Source: IDS-8 sp040902105 (GTDB taxonomy: Bacteria > Pseudomonadota > Gammaproteobacteria > Steroidobacterales > Woeseiaceae). From it: 42,760 nt of DNA. Below are positions 17,252 to 29,141 of this stretch, piece by piece. The translations under genes and the position numbers were made by a program. The notes under the pieces were generated by a model. It was not told where the DNA came from. It made no database searches and worked only from the letters and a program-made list of their open reading frames with translations. Numbering within the stretch: position 1 is the first letter of the stretch; every line of letters begins with the position of its first letter. The stretch lies in the NCBI GenBank assembly GCA_040902105.1, contig JBBDXW010000018.1, positions 1 to 42,760 on the forward strand, given 5' to 3'.

Positions 17252-18538
17252 GTGGAAAAAATGACCGGGAGCCGTGTGCTCCGGGCTTGGTTGATCGCAG
17301 CAATTTGCCATGTTCTGTTCGTGCCCGGCCAGGCTGTCGGGGAACCTGAGGTCGAAGTACCGGCTCTTTCGCTCAACGAAGCCATGCGGATGGCCCTGGC
17401 CGCCAATCCGGAACTGAAAGCGGCCGAACTTCAGATTGAAATCGAGCGCATGCGCGGCGACGCCGATGCGTTGTCCCCACCGGTGACCCTCGAAACCGAG
17501 ATCGAGAATTTTGCAGGCTCTGGATCCAGCTCCGGTCTCGATGGGGCGGAAGTGACGCTGCAGCTCTCCAGGATTTTCGAGCTGGGCGACAAATCGGCGC
17601 TGCGGCGTGAAGTCGGAAAACTCCGCGTCGACCAAGCCATGATCTCTGAAGAAGCGGCCAGATTGGCGCTGGCTGAACGGGTCACGCAGCGATTCATCGA
17701 TGTCATTGCGCTGCAGGAACGGACTACGCTCGCGCAAAAAACCGTCGGCATCGCCGAACAGACGCTCACAATCGTTCAGAATCGCGTCGACGTAGGACGC
17801 AGTTCCGAAGCCGAACTATCGACGGCGGTTATTGCTTTGTCTCGCGCCGAACTCGAGCATCTGGACGCAGAGCGTCAACTCGAAAAGGCGAGAATGAGTC
17901 TGGCGAGCTTGTGGGGCGCCAGCGCCCCACGGTTTGCGCAGGCTGTCGGCGATTTTTTCGACTTGCCGAGCGTCGAAAGTTTTGCGGCGCTGGAGCAGCG
18001 TCTCCCCGACAATCCGGAGATTCAACGTCAGGCCGCCGAGCTTCGCCTGCATGCGGCGAGTCGCCGCCTGGCCGAATCGAAGCGGAAAGCTGACGTCTCC
18101 GTGTCCGGCGGAGTCAGACATCTTGGTGAACAGGACGATGTCGGTCTTCTCTTCTCCGTCAGTGTGCCATTCGGCAGCAGCTCTCGAGCGCGACCTGAAA
18201 TCAATGAAGCCAATTTGCTGCTTGCTCAGTCCCCGCTCAGGGCTGACGCGCAAAGAAGGGAGCTGCGGGCGTTGTTGTTCCGTCTGCATCAGGACCTGTT
18301 GTTCGCGCGCACTGCACTTGTCAGGTTGCGGGAAACGATAATCCCCCACGCCGAGAATGCGGTTGCCTTGTACCAGGAGGGCTTTGCCGTCGGCAGCAGC
18401 ACGCTGCTCGAGCTTGCCGACGCCCAGGATCGTCTTCTCGTTCTGCAGGGCGAAGCGCTCGATGCCGCTCGCGACTATCACGCGACCCTGGCCGAAATCG
18501 AATACCTGCTCGGTGGACGTTCAGGGGTTCCGCTATGA
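17252..18538 (+). CDS. czcC: CzcC-like TolC family outer-membrane channel
   Basis: 428 residues from GTG 17252, with GGAG 7 nt upstream; ATG 17261 is the alternative. Signal peptide (RAWLIAAICHVLFVPGQAVG). The first efflux repeat starts LSLNEAMRMALAANPELKAA; later come VTLQLSRIFELGDKSALRR, a heavy-metal-channel signature, and VGLLFSVSVPFGSSSRARPE. The C-terminus has ALYQEGFAVGSSTLLELADA. It provides the outer-membrane exit for the downstream CzcB/CzcA. Its stop overlaps the czcB ATG (ATGA). Confidence 0.9.
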   Translation: MEKMTGSRVLRAWLIAAICHVLFVPGQAVGEPEVEVPALSLNEAMRMALAANPELKAAELQIEIERMRGDADALSPPVTLETEIENFAGSGSSSGLDGAEVTLQLSRIFELGDKSALRREVGKLRVDQAMISEEAARLALAERVTQRFIDVIALQERTTLAQKTVGIAEQTLTIVQNRVDVGRSSEAELSTAVIALSRAELEHLDAERQLEKARMSLASLWGASAPRFAQAVGDFFDLPSVESFAALEQRLPDNPEIQRQAAELRLHAASRRLAESKRKADVSVSGGVRHLGEQDDVGLLFSVSVPFGSSSRARPEINEANLLLAQSPLRADAQRRELRALLFRLHQDLLFARTALVRLRETIIPHAENAVALYQEGFAVGSSTLLELADAQDRLLVLQGEALDAARDYHATLAEIEYLLGGRSGVPL

Positions 18539-19788
18539 ACCGCTCAAAGGTATTGCTCACCGGAGCGATCGTCGGCCTCGCGATGCTTCTGGCAGTCGTC
18601 GTCGTTTTCGATTGGAGCGCGGACAGCCGGCCTTCGGAGTCACACGCGCACGACGAAGCAGAGCCGGAAGCCGGTCCACACGACGGCCGCTTGCTCGAGG
18701 AAGGGGATTTCTCGCTTGAAGTCACGATTTTCGAGAACGGCGTTCCGCCCGAATTCAGGCTCTACGCATATCGCAACGGCCAGCCTCTCGCGCCCGATGA
18801 CATTTCAGCCGGAATCGAACTGCAACGCCTGGGCGGATCGCGCGATGCTTTCAGCTTCTCTCCCGAGAACGACTACCTCCGCGGGAACGGCACAGTCCGC
18901 GAACCACATTCTTTCGATGTCCACGTCACGGCTACGGCCAGCGGACGCGAGCACCGGTGGACATATGAGAGCCACGAAGGCAGAACGCAAATATCGCACC
19001 GTGCAGCGGAAGCTTCGGGCATCGAAGTGGAACTCGCCGGACCCGCCACGATTGTCGAAACCATCGACCTGACCGGCACGATCCAGACCGACCCGGGACG
19101 TGTCTCAAGGGTCCGGCCGCGCTTCGCCGGCATCGTGACGGACGTACATCGCACGATCGGAGACTACGTGCAGGCCGGCGAGTCATTGGCCTCGGTCGAA
19201 ACCAACGAAAGTCTGCGGTCCATCCCGGTAACCGCGCCGATCAGCGGACTCATCGTCCAACGCGACGTTCAGGCGGGTCAGGTCACGGGGACAGAACCGC
19301 TGTTCGTGATCGCCGATCTCAGCGAAGTGTCGGCGCAGCTCGACGTTTTCGGCAACCAGACAGCTGCAGTGCGTCCCGGGCAGCGTGCTGAAATCCGCAC
19401 GCTCGACGGAGCGGACCTGGCCGGCACCATCGACTGGATTTCACCGCTTGTCTCACATGGCAGCCAGAGTGTCCGGGCGCGTGTCGCGCTTGCAAATTCC
19501 GACCAGCGTCTCAGCCCCGGTCAATTCATTCAGGCCAGCGTGATCGCAGCCGAGGTCGAAGTGCCACTGGCTGTCAAGCGATCCGCGTTGCAGAGGTTTC
19601 GTGATTTCGAGGTCGTCTTTGCGCGAGTCGACGACGTTTACGAGGTGCGAATGCTCGAACTGGGCCGCATGGACAGCGAGCATGCCGAGGTGCTGAGCGG
19701 GCTCGATGTCGGCGAGACGTACGTGACCGGGAACAGCTACCTGATCAAAGCCGATATCGAAAAGTCCGGCGCAAGTCACGACCATTGA
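18535..19788 (+). CDS. czcB: CzcB-like periplasmic adaptor
   Basis: 417 residues. N-terminal anchor at about 6-27, then a His/acidic stretch (SESHAHDEAEPEAGPHDG). Residues about 58-155 form the extra domain common in CzcB/NccB-type adaptors: LEVTIFENGVPPEFRLYAY, EPHSFDVHV, EGRTQISHRAAEASG. The HlyD core follows: RPRFAGIVTDVHRTIGDYV, APISGLIVQRDVQAGQVTG, the beta-barrel, and GLDVGETYVTGNSYLIK. It ends with the His-containing SGASHDH. It bridges the CzcA pump and CzcC channel and may bind the metal. Coupled to czcC by a 4-nt overlap. Confidence 0.92.
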   Translation: MNRSKVLLTGAIVGLAMLLAVVVVFDWSADSRPSESHAHDEAEPEAGPHDGRLLEEGDFSLEVTIFENGVPPEFRLYAYRNGQPLAPDDISAGIELQRLGGSRDAFSFSPENDYLRGNGTVREPHSFDVHVTATASGREHRWTYESHEGRTQISHRAAEASGIEVELAGPATIVETIDLTGTIQTDPGRVSRVRPRFAGIVTDVHRTIGDYVQAGESLASVETNESLRSIPVTAPISGLIVQRDVQAGQVTGTEPLFVIADLSEVSAQLDVFGNQTAAVRPGQRAEIRTLDGADLAGTIDWISPLVSHGSQSVRARVALANSDQRLSPGQFIQASVIAAEVEVPLAVKRSALQRFRDFEVVFARVDDVYEVRMLELGRMDSEHAEVLSGLDVGETYVTGNSYLIKADIEKSGASHDH

Positions 19789-19799
19789 GGAGCGCCGCA

Positions 19800-22946
<3,147 letters not shown>

Positions 22947-23037
22947 GCTGGGCCGAAGCGGACCTGAAGATTCAAACTGAGACCCGCCGGGCGTCTGGTG
23001 TCGTGTCCCGGCCGGATATCGCGAACGCTTCTTATTC

Positions 23038-23062
23038 AAAAAATCCCTCCGCGGAGGGATTT
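23038..23062 (-). terminator. Rho-independent terminator of the decayed operon
   Basis: AAATCCCTCCG and its exact complement make a 22-nt perfect palindrome (23041-23062) touching the last base of the nifS remnant's TGA. On the minus strand a run of six T follows the stem, as expected for an intrinsic terminator of leftward transcription. It would also face czcA read-through from the right strand, but lacks a T-run there. Confidence 0.75.
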
Positions 23063-23758
23063 CACGGACGCAGCCGGTCCTTTTCGTCGCCGGACATGCC
23101 GTCATTTCCTTTTCCCGCGAGAACACGCCTCAGGCGTTCGACGACCCTGTCGATCTCCTCGGCCGTCGTCCCGCGTCCCAGACTGAAACGGATCGCACCC
23201 ATGCCGATTTCGGGCGGCACGCCCATGGCCTGCAGCACGGGGGAGAGTTCAACCTTCCCGGAGTGGCAGGCCGATCCGGTCGAGGCAGCCACGCCAGCGA
23301 GCGATGCGAGGATATCGCCGCCGACGCGACCGACAAAGGACACGTTGAGCGTGTTCGGGAGGCGGTGTTCCGGGTGGTGGCCGTTGAGCCTCACCCGGTC
23401 GCCGAAATGTCCTGCAGCGCGACCCAGAAGCGATCGCGTAACTCCGCAATGCCGCCCAATGCTCGACGACCGTGGTCACGAAATGCCGGCGTTCCCGATT
23501 GCTCGCGAAGAACGCACCCTTCAGCGCGAGGTTGTTGGCTTCGCTGCCGCCGCTCGTGAATACGATCTCCTGCGGTGCGCATCCGAGCAGACCAGCCACT
23601 TGACCGCGCGCGGCGTCCATCACGTGCCTGGCGGGCGCTCCCGCCCAATGCAGACTGGAAGGATTTCCGAAAGCGTCATCGATGGCCGCGCGCATCGCGT
23701 CGGCAACTTCTGGTGCGATCGGCGTGCTTGCGTTGTAATCGAGGTAGATGCGCTGCAC
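23062..23758 (-). pseudogene. Cysteine desulfurase (NifS/IscS type), internally deleted and frameshifted
   Basis: The N-terminus is intact for about 100 codons: MQRIYLDYNASTPIAPEVAD, FTSGGSEANNLALKG and VTTVVEH, where the next residues should be the PLP-stacking region. The sequence then jumps (near 23458) in another frame to GGIAELRDRFWVALQD, and after a further 1-nt slip (near 23420) to DRVRLNGHHPEHRLPNTLNV. The end retains TGSACHSGKVELSPVL, with the active-site Cys loop, and IRFSLGRGTT. Roughly 190 residues are lost, including the PLP-binding Lys. It cannot make an active enzyme. GTG start at 23758 lies 3 bp after the dsrE remnant. Confidence 0.88.
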
Positions 23759-23761
23759 AAC

Positions 23762-23815
23762 TCAGAACACCAGCACCTTATATGGCGGGTCGTTCAGGAT
23801 GAAAAGCATCTTCAT
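23762..23815 (-). pseudogene. DsrE-family gene reduced to 17 codons
   Basis: The frame reads MKMLFILNDPPYKVLVF then stop. MK-LFILNDPPY is the characteristic N-terminus of small DsrE/DsrF-like sulfur-relay proteins and KVLVF matches their C-terminus; the roughly 100 residues between are gone in frame. The ATG overlaps the MFS remnant's stop (ATGA). Recognition rests on short ends, so the family call is moderate, but the position between an MFS end and nifS fits a former sulfur-related operon. Confidence 0.55.
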
Positions 23816-24090
23816 GGCATGTTGGCCTCAGGGTTTGGATTCGTCACTGGATTTGTGGTGACAGCCGCGCGGTCTCGCATCAGCAGGGCGACCATTGTCC
23901 CGGACGCGAAGGTGAGCGCGGCGACGGAGCCGATCGCCCATGCGAAGCCGAAGAAGTCGGCGATGAGCCCCGCCGCCAGTGCACCGATCGCGTAGCCGAG
24001 GTCACGCCAGAAGCGATAGACGCTCAGCGATCGCGCACGCCAGGACGAGTGCGAGGCGTCCGATAACGCCGCGACCGCAGCAAAGTCTGG
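23812..24090 (-). pseudogene. C-terminal fragment of an MFS transporter
   Basis: About 92 codons without a start: FAAVAALSDASHSSWRARSL, SVYRFWRDLGYAIGALAAGL, then two hydrophobic helices to LLMRDR and a short hydrophilic tail. SWR-x4-SVYR-WRDLGYA-GAL is typical for the second half of an MFS permease. The N-terminal ten or so helices are missing; upstream of about 24090 the frame stays open only briefly and loses similarity. The stretch 24091-24214 shows no gene. Confidence 0.72.
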
Positions 24091-24214
24091 TTTCTTTGCG
24101 TAAGAGCTCAGTTTTAATTTTCGCGCCGCACGATCTCTGCTCGTGAGCGATCGAAGCGCAAAACCAATCTGCTGGCGTCGACTCGAACGCCGTGCGCGAG
24201 GCGGACCACCGCCC

Positions 24215-25072
24215 TCAAAACCACGACTTCACTCCCGCGACCGCCTCCCAGCCGCCGTGGTCCTCGCCGGCGGCGCGGGCGAAGTCGGCTGTGTCGCCGA
24301 GCTTTCGTTCCCAGCCGATTCCGATGTAGGGTGCGATTTCCCGCCGGATTTCGTAGCGCAGGCGTATGCCGGCTTCGATGGAACCGACTCCCGACCCGAT
24401 GCGGAGTTCCGGTACTTCCTGCGCCGCAACGTTAACTTCGACTCGTGGCTGCAGAATCAGGCGCTGGTTGATCTGCAGGTCATACTCGCCTTCCAGGCGG
24501 CCGGTCAGATCGCCCTCGTCCGACAGGAAGGCCGCTGCATCGATCTCAAAGACGTAAGGGAGCAAGCCCTGCAAACCCAGCACAAGATGAGAGCGATCGG
24601 GATCGGGACGAACGTCGTGACGGATGCCGGCCTGGATATCGAAGAAGGGCGCGATGGCGCGACTGTAAAGGGCCTGGACTTCGAAGTTTTCGAGATTGTC
24701 GCCGAGACCGCCCTGCCCTTCGGACTTGAGCCAGAGCTTGTCGATGTCTCCGCCATACCAGCCCTGAAGATCCCACAAGTAGTTCTCCTCTCCGTCACTC
24801 AAGCGCGTTTCGAACCGGTCCGCCAGGATCAGGTACGTCGTCATCCCACCCTCTTCGGCGCGCAGTTGCTCACGGGCCTTTGCCATTTCCTGTGGATCGA
24901 AAATGGTGTCGGCAGCGTGAACCGGACCAGAGACTGCGGCGGACGGCGGGGAAGATTCCGCGGTTGCCTGCGGCGTACGCGACGACGGTTCTTCCGCTCC
25001 ATGGTCTTCATGCTGCGCCAAAACCGGAGTCGTCGCCGATGCGGCCAACACCGCGACAAAAAACCGCTTCAT
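24215..25072 (-). CDS. copB: CopB/PcoB-type outer-membrane copper resistance protein
   Basis: 285 residues. Signal peptide MKRFFVAVLAASATTPVLA, then a short His/acidic segment (QHEDHGAEE) much reduced compared with Met/His-rich CopB of Pseudomonas. The family domain starts near ILADRFETRLSDGEENYLWD and runs through WYGGDIDKLWLKSEGQG, LYSRAIAPFFDIQAGIRHDV, LGLQGLLPYVFEIDAAAFLS and IGIGWERKLGDTADFAR to the terminal aromatic (KSWF), consistent with a 12-strand-type barrel. Its ATG overlaps the CopA stop (ATGA). It is thought to bind or pass copper at the outer membrane. Last gene of the leftward copper operon. Confidence 0.93.
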   Translation of the reverse strand: MKRFFVAVLAASATTPVLAQHEDHGAEEPSSRTPQATAESSPPSAAVSGPVHAADTIFDPQEMAKAREQLRAEEGGMTTYLILADRFETRLSDGEENYLWDLQGWYGGDIDKLWLKSEGQGGLGDNLENFEVQALYSRAIAPFFDIQAGIRHDVRPDPDRSHLVLGLQGLLPYVFEIDAAAFLSDEGDLTGRLEGEYDLQINQRLILQPRVEVNVAAQEVPELRIGSGVGSIEAGIRLRYEIRREIAPYIGIGWERKLGDTADFARAAGEDHGGWEAVAGVKSWF

Positions 25073-26796
25073 GTCGCACCTCCTTCGAGCGGGCGAACGG
25101 TTACAACGTTAAACATCCCCGCGTGCATGTGGTAGAGCAGGTGACAGTGGAATGCCCAGTCGCCGGGATTGTCGGCCGTCAGGTCAAACGTGATCTTGCT
25201 CCCCGGCAGTACATTGACTGTGTGCTTCATCGGGTGATGACCCGCATGGCCGTTCACCACTTCGAAGAAGTGACCGTGCAGGTGGATTGGGTGCTGCATC
25301 ATCGTGTCGTTGACGAGCGTCACGCGCACCCGTTCGTTGCGCGCGAAGCGGATCGGCTCGACCACTTCGCTGAACTTCCGCCCGTCGAACGACCACATGA
25401 AGCGCTCCATATTGCCGGTGAGATGGATCTCCAGCGATCGGGACGGCGGCCGAGGATCGGGATTCGGCTTCAGCGCCACGAGATCGGTATAGACCAGCAC
25501 TCTGTGACCGACGTCCTCGAGGCCGAGGCCCGGTTTGCCGGCAGCGTCCTGCGGGTTCATTGCAATCATGTCGACGCCGGGGCCCACCTGCATGCCGGGC
25601 GACGCGAGCGATTCGTCACGCATGTTCATCGCGTTCATATCCAGGTCGCCGTGGTCCATGCCGTGGTCCATGGCCATGCCCATATCGTCCATCCCGAGCG
25701 TCGGCCGCGGGCGCAGCGGCGGCACCGGTGCGGTCATGCCAAGCCTCGGTGCGAGCGTGGCGCGACCCATGCCGGAACGATCCACCGATTCCGCAACCAG
25801 GGTGAACGCCCGATCCTCGGTCGGCTGCACAATCACGTCGTAAGTTTCCGCGACCGAGATCTGGAACTCGCCGACTTCAACCGGGCGCACATCGTTGCCG
25901 TCCGCGTTGACCACCGTCATCGGCAGGTCCGGAATCCGGATGTTGAAGACGGTCATCGCCGATGCATTGATAAATCGAAGGCGCACGCGCTCATTCGGGC
26001 GAAAAAGGCCGGTCCAGTTCCCGGTCGGCCCGTGACCATTGATCAAATAGGTATAGGTCGAGGCAGTAATGTCGGCGATGTCGGTCGGGTCCATGCGCAT
26101 CCGCTTCCACGTCAATCGGTCCGCGAGCGACATCTGTTCTTCCGGCCCGCTCTCGCCGACCAGACCGGCAAGCGTATGCCTCTGATAATTGAAGTAGCCC
26201 GCTTCCTTCTTGAGCTTCTGCAGAACCATGTGCGGATGCATGAAGGTCCAGTCGGAAAGCACCACGACATGCTCCCGGTCGTATTGCACGGGATCCGGTC
26301 CGGCGGGATCGAACACCAGCGGCCCGTAATGTCCAAGCTGCTCCTGCAGATTGGAGTGACTGTGATACCAGAACGTGCCGGCGTGCCGAACCGGAAACTC
26401 ATAGACGAAAGTTTCGCCGGCACGGATGCCTGGAAAGCTGACGCCGGGCACGCCGTCCATTTCAAATGGAAGCAGCACACCGTGCCAGTGGATCGACGTG
26501 TCCTCATCGAGTGTATTCGTCACGGCGATGCGCACGTTCTGGCCTTCCTTAAGCCGGATCAACGGCGCCGGAACAGTGCCGTTGATCGTGACTGCGTGAC
26601 CGGTACGGCCATCGACCGTGAAGCGGCTGTCGCCTATCGTCAGAGCGATGTCTTCACCGCTCAATGTGCGCATGCCGGGCACCAGCCCGGGCGTGCCGCT
26701 CCGCGCCCAGACGGGGAAAAGTCCGGGGAACGACAGTCCCACGCCGGCCACCAGGGCGGCGCGCAGCAATTGCCTGCGGTCGAAAGTAACAGTCAT
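25069..26796 (-). CDS. copA: CopA/PcoA-type multicopper oxidase
   Basis: 575 residues with a twin-arginine signal (FDRRQLLRAALVAGVG), so it is exported folded. All four copper-binding blocks are present: TSIHWHGVLLP, GTFWYHSHSNLQ, MQHPIHLHGHFFEVV and WAFHCHLLYHMHAGMFNVV (T1 Cys-His with axial Met). A Met/Asp/His-rich stretch (DDMGMAMDHGMDHGDLDMNA) near the middle is the family's copper-storing loop. It oxidises Cu(I) to less toxic Cu(II) in the periplasm. It lies 9 bp after the ATPase gene and overlaps copB. The name CopA here is the oxidase, not the ATPase. Confidence 0.95.
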   Translation of the reverse strand: MTVTFDRRQLLRAALVAGVGLSFPGLFPVWARSGTPGLVPGMRTLSGEDIALTIGDSRFTVDGRTGHAVTINGTVPAPLIRLKEGQNVRIAVTNTLDEDTSIHWHGVLLPFEMDGVPGVSFPGIRAGETFVYEFPVRHAGTFWYHSHSNLQEQLGHYGPLVFDPAGPDPVQYDREHVVVLSDWTFMHPHMVLQKLKKEAGYFNYQRHTLAGLVGESGPEEQMSLADRLTWKRMRMDPTDIADITASTYTYLINGHGPTGNWTGLFRPNERVRLRFINASAMTVFNIRIPDLPMTVVNADGNDVRPVEVGEFQISVAETYDVIVQPTEDRAFTLVAESVDRSGMGRATLAPRLGMTAPVPPLRPRPTLGMDDMGMAMDHGMDHGDLDMNAMNMRDESLASPGMQVGPGVDMIAMNPQDAAGKPGLGLEDVGHRVLVYTDLVALKPNPDPRPPSRSLEIHLTGNMERFMWSFDGRKFSEVVEPIRFARNERVRVTLVNDTMMQHPIHLHGHFFEVVNGHAGHHPMKHTVNVLPGSKITFDLTADNPGDWAFHCHLLYHMHAGMFNVVTVRPLEGGAT

Positions 26797-26805
26797 GACC
26801 TCTCC

Positions 26806-29022
26806 TCAGTCCGGGAACTCGAGCCGGCGCAGCCTCAACGCGTTGCCGATGACCGATACCGAACTGAGACTCATGGCCGCCGCGGCGATCATCGGACTCA
26901 GTAACAGATCGAAAGCCGGATACAGCACACCGGCGGCGATCGGTATGCCTGCTGCGTTGTAGACAAAAGCAAAAAAGAGATTCTGGCGGATGTTCCTCAT
27001 CGTCGCCTGACTGAGTAAACGTGCGCGCGAGACGCCGATCAGGTCGCCGCGCACCAGCGTGACACCGGCGCTTTCCATGGCCACGTCGGTGCCGGTACCC
27101 ATCGCAATACCGATATCGGCCTGCGCCAGGGCCGGAGCGTCGTTGATGCCGTCCCCGGCCATCGCCACCTTCGCACCCGCAGCCTGTAATTCGCGAATGA
27201 CACGGTGCTTGTCTTCCGGCGAAACGTCGGCGCGAACGTCGTCGATACCGATCTTCCGGCCGACCGCCGCGGCGGTGCCGGCGCTGTCGCCGGTCAGCAT
27301 CACGACCTTGAGCCCCGCAGCATGCAGTTGTTCTATCGCGCGCGGCGTCGTCTCCTTGATGGGGTCGGCGACGCCGATCAGTCCGGCGGGTTTGCCGTCG
27401 ACTGCAACGAACATGACGGTCTGTCCATCAGCCCGGTACGCTTCCGCGGCTTCCGCGAGCGATCGGTCGACCGCCCCGACCCGTTCCATCATCCTGGCAT
27501 TGCCGATCGCCACCTTCTTTCCGGACACGCTCGCCTGTGCGCCCTGCCCCGTCACGGAATCGAAATCTTCAGCCGTGGCCAATTGCAGCGAGCGCTTCCC
27601 GGCGCCGGCAACGATTGCCTGCGCGAGCGGGTGTTCGCTGGCGGTTTCCACCGACGCCGCCAGCGACAGAAGTTCGTTTTCGTCGAAGCCCGGCGCCGGC
27701 CGAATAGTGACCAGCGCTGGCCGGCCTTCGGTCAGCGTACCCGTCTTGTCCACGACAATGGTGTCGACCTTTTCGAACACTTCCAGCGATTCGGCGTTCT
27801 TGATCAGGATGCCGTGCCGCGCTCCCTTGCCGGTGCCCACCATGATCGACATCGGAGTCGCCAGCCCGAGTGCACACGGACAGGCGATGATCAATACCGC
27901 GACCGCGTTCACGATGCCGAACGCCATCGCCGGCTGCGGCCCGAGCCACGACCAGACGATGAAGGTCAGTAGCGCAATTACGACGACTGCCGGTACAAAC
28001 CAGGCTGCAACGAGGTCGACCAGGCGCTGAATCGGCGCGCGGCTGCGTTGCGCCTCGGCCACCATTCGCACTATCTGAGCGAGCAGCGTGTCGTCCCCGA
28101 CCTTCGTCACGGTCATGACGAAACTGCCGGTCCCGTTGACCGTGCCGCCGATGACGGCATCGCCCTTCTGCTTTGCCACCGGGACGGGCTCGCCGCTGAT
28201 CATGGACTCATCGATGACGCTCCGGCCGTCATCGACCGTGCCGTCGACCGGAACCTTCTCGCCGGGACGCACCCGCAGCCGGTCGCCTTCTGCCAGCGCG
28301 TCCAGCGATACTTCTTCGTCACCTTCTTTTGTGATGCGACGGGCGCGCGGCGGCGCCAGTTCGAGCAACGCGCGAATGGCGCCGGAGGTCTGAGTGCGAG
28401 CCCTGAGTTCGAGAACCTGCCCGAGCAGCACCAGCGTGGTGATGACGGCCGCGGCCTCGAAATAAACACCGACCTCTCCCGACGGCATGCGGAACGTATC
28501 GGGGAATATGCCCGGCGCCACGATGGCGACAATCGAATAAGCGAACGCGACGCCAACGCCCAACGCGATCAGCGTGAACATGTTGAGATGCCGCGAGCGG
28601 ACGGACTGCGCGCCGCGGACGAAGAACGGCCAGCCGCCCCACAGCACGACCGGTGCGGCGAGCGCCAGTTGCAGCCACTGCCGCCAGCCGGCGGGGATAA
28701 GGTCTTCCAGCGGATGGCCGGGCAGCATCTCGCCCATGGCATAGATAATGAGCGGTAGTGTCAGCACGGCGCTCACCCAAAAGCGCCGCGTCATATCGTC
28801 GAGTTCGCTGGTGTCCTCCTCACCGACAACGACTCCTTCCGGCTCCAGCGCCATACCGCAGATCGGACAGCCGGTGTTCCGGACGTCCCGGACCTGCGGG
28901 TGCATCGGACAGGTATAGACAACACCGTCGTAGCCTTCGGGCACGCGGTCGTAGCTGTCTTTGGGCCCGACCGCCGCGGTGCTACCGTTGTGGCAATGTC
29001 GGTCTCCGGAATGTGCGTTCAT
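26806..29022 (-). CDS. Copper-exporting P1B-type ATPase with heavy-metal-binding domain
   Basis: 738 residues; ATG 29022 is chosen (AGAGG about 8 nt upstream), as the longer frame adds an unlikely tail. There is no HMA (CxxC ferredoxin-like) domain; instead a short HMBD motif, YTCPMHPQVRDVRNTGCPIC, near residue 40. Motifs in order: SGEPVPV (actuator), ACPCALGLATP (transmembrane CPC), DKTGTLTEG (phosphorylation), SEHPLAQAI (ATP binding), GDGINDAPAL (hinge). CPC with this C-terminal part marks Cu(I) export. It pumps cytosolic copper to the periplasm where CopA and Cus act. Confidence 0.95.
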   Translation of the reverse strand: MNAHSGDRHCHNGSTAAVGPKDSYDRVPEGYDGVVYTCPMHPQVRDVRNTGCPICGMALEPEGVVVGEEDTSELDDMTRRFWVSAVLTLPLIIYAMGEMLPGHPLEDLIPAGWRQWLQLALAAPVVLWGGWPFFVRGAQSVRSRHLNMFTLIALGVGVAFAYSIVAIVAPGIFPDTFRMPSGEVGVYFEAAAVITTLVLLGQVLELRARTQTSGAIRALLELAPPRARRITKEGDEEVSLDALAEGDRLRVRPGEKVPVDGTVDDGRSVIDESMISGEPVPVAKQKGDAVIGGTVNGTGSFVMTVTKVGDDTLLAQIVRMVAEAQRSRAPIQRLVDLVAAWFVPAVVVIALLTFIVWSWLGPQPAMAFGIVNAVAVLIIACPCALGLATPMSIMVGTGKGARHGILIKNAESLEVFEKVDTIVVDKTGTLTEGRPALVTIRPAPGFDENELLSLAASVETASEHPLAQAIVAGAGKRSLQLATAEDFDSVTGQGAQASVSGKKVAIGNARMMERVGAVDRSLAEAAEAYRADGQTVMFVAVDGKPAGLIGVADPIKETTPRAIEQLHAAGLKVVMLTGDSAGTAAAVGRKIGIDDVRADVSPEDKHRVIRELQAAGAKVAMAGDGINDAPALAQADIGIAMGTGTDVAMESAGVTLVRGDLIGVSRARLLSQATMRNIRQNLFFAFVYNAAGIPIAAGVLYPAFDLLLSPMIAAAAMSLSSVSVIGNALRLRRLEFPD

Positions 29023-29141
29023 CGAATATGCCTCTTCATCTCTCCAGCATTGCAAGCGTGCCGACACTCGCTGCCGATTTGCGGAGTCGGCAGCGGGGGG
29101 AATTCAGGGTTCAATGCGTATCTCTAAAACGATTGCCGTGC

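Noticed and set aside
24880..26904. 674-codon open frame on the plus strand opposite the CopA oxidase
   Set aside because: Antisense shadow of a GC-rich gene; no start signal or recognisable domain.
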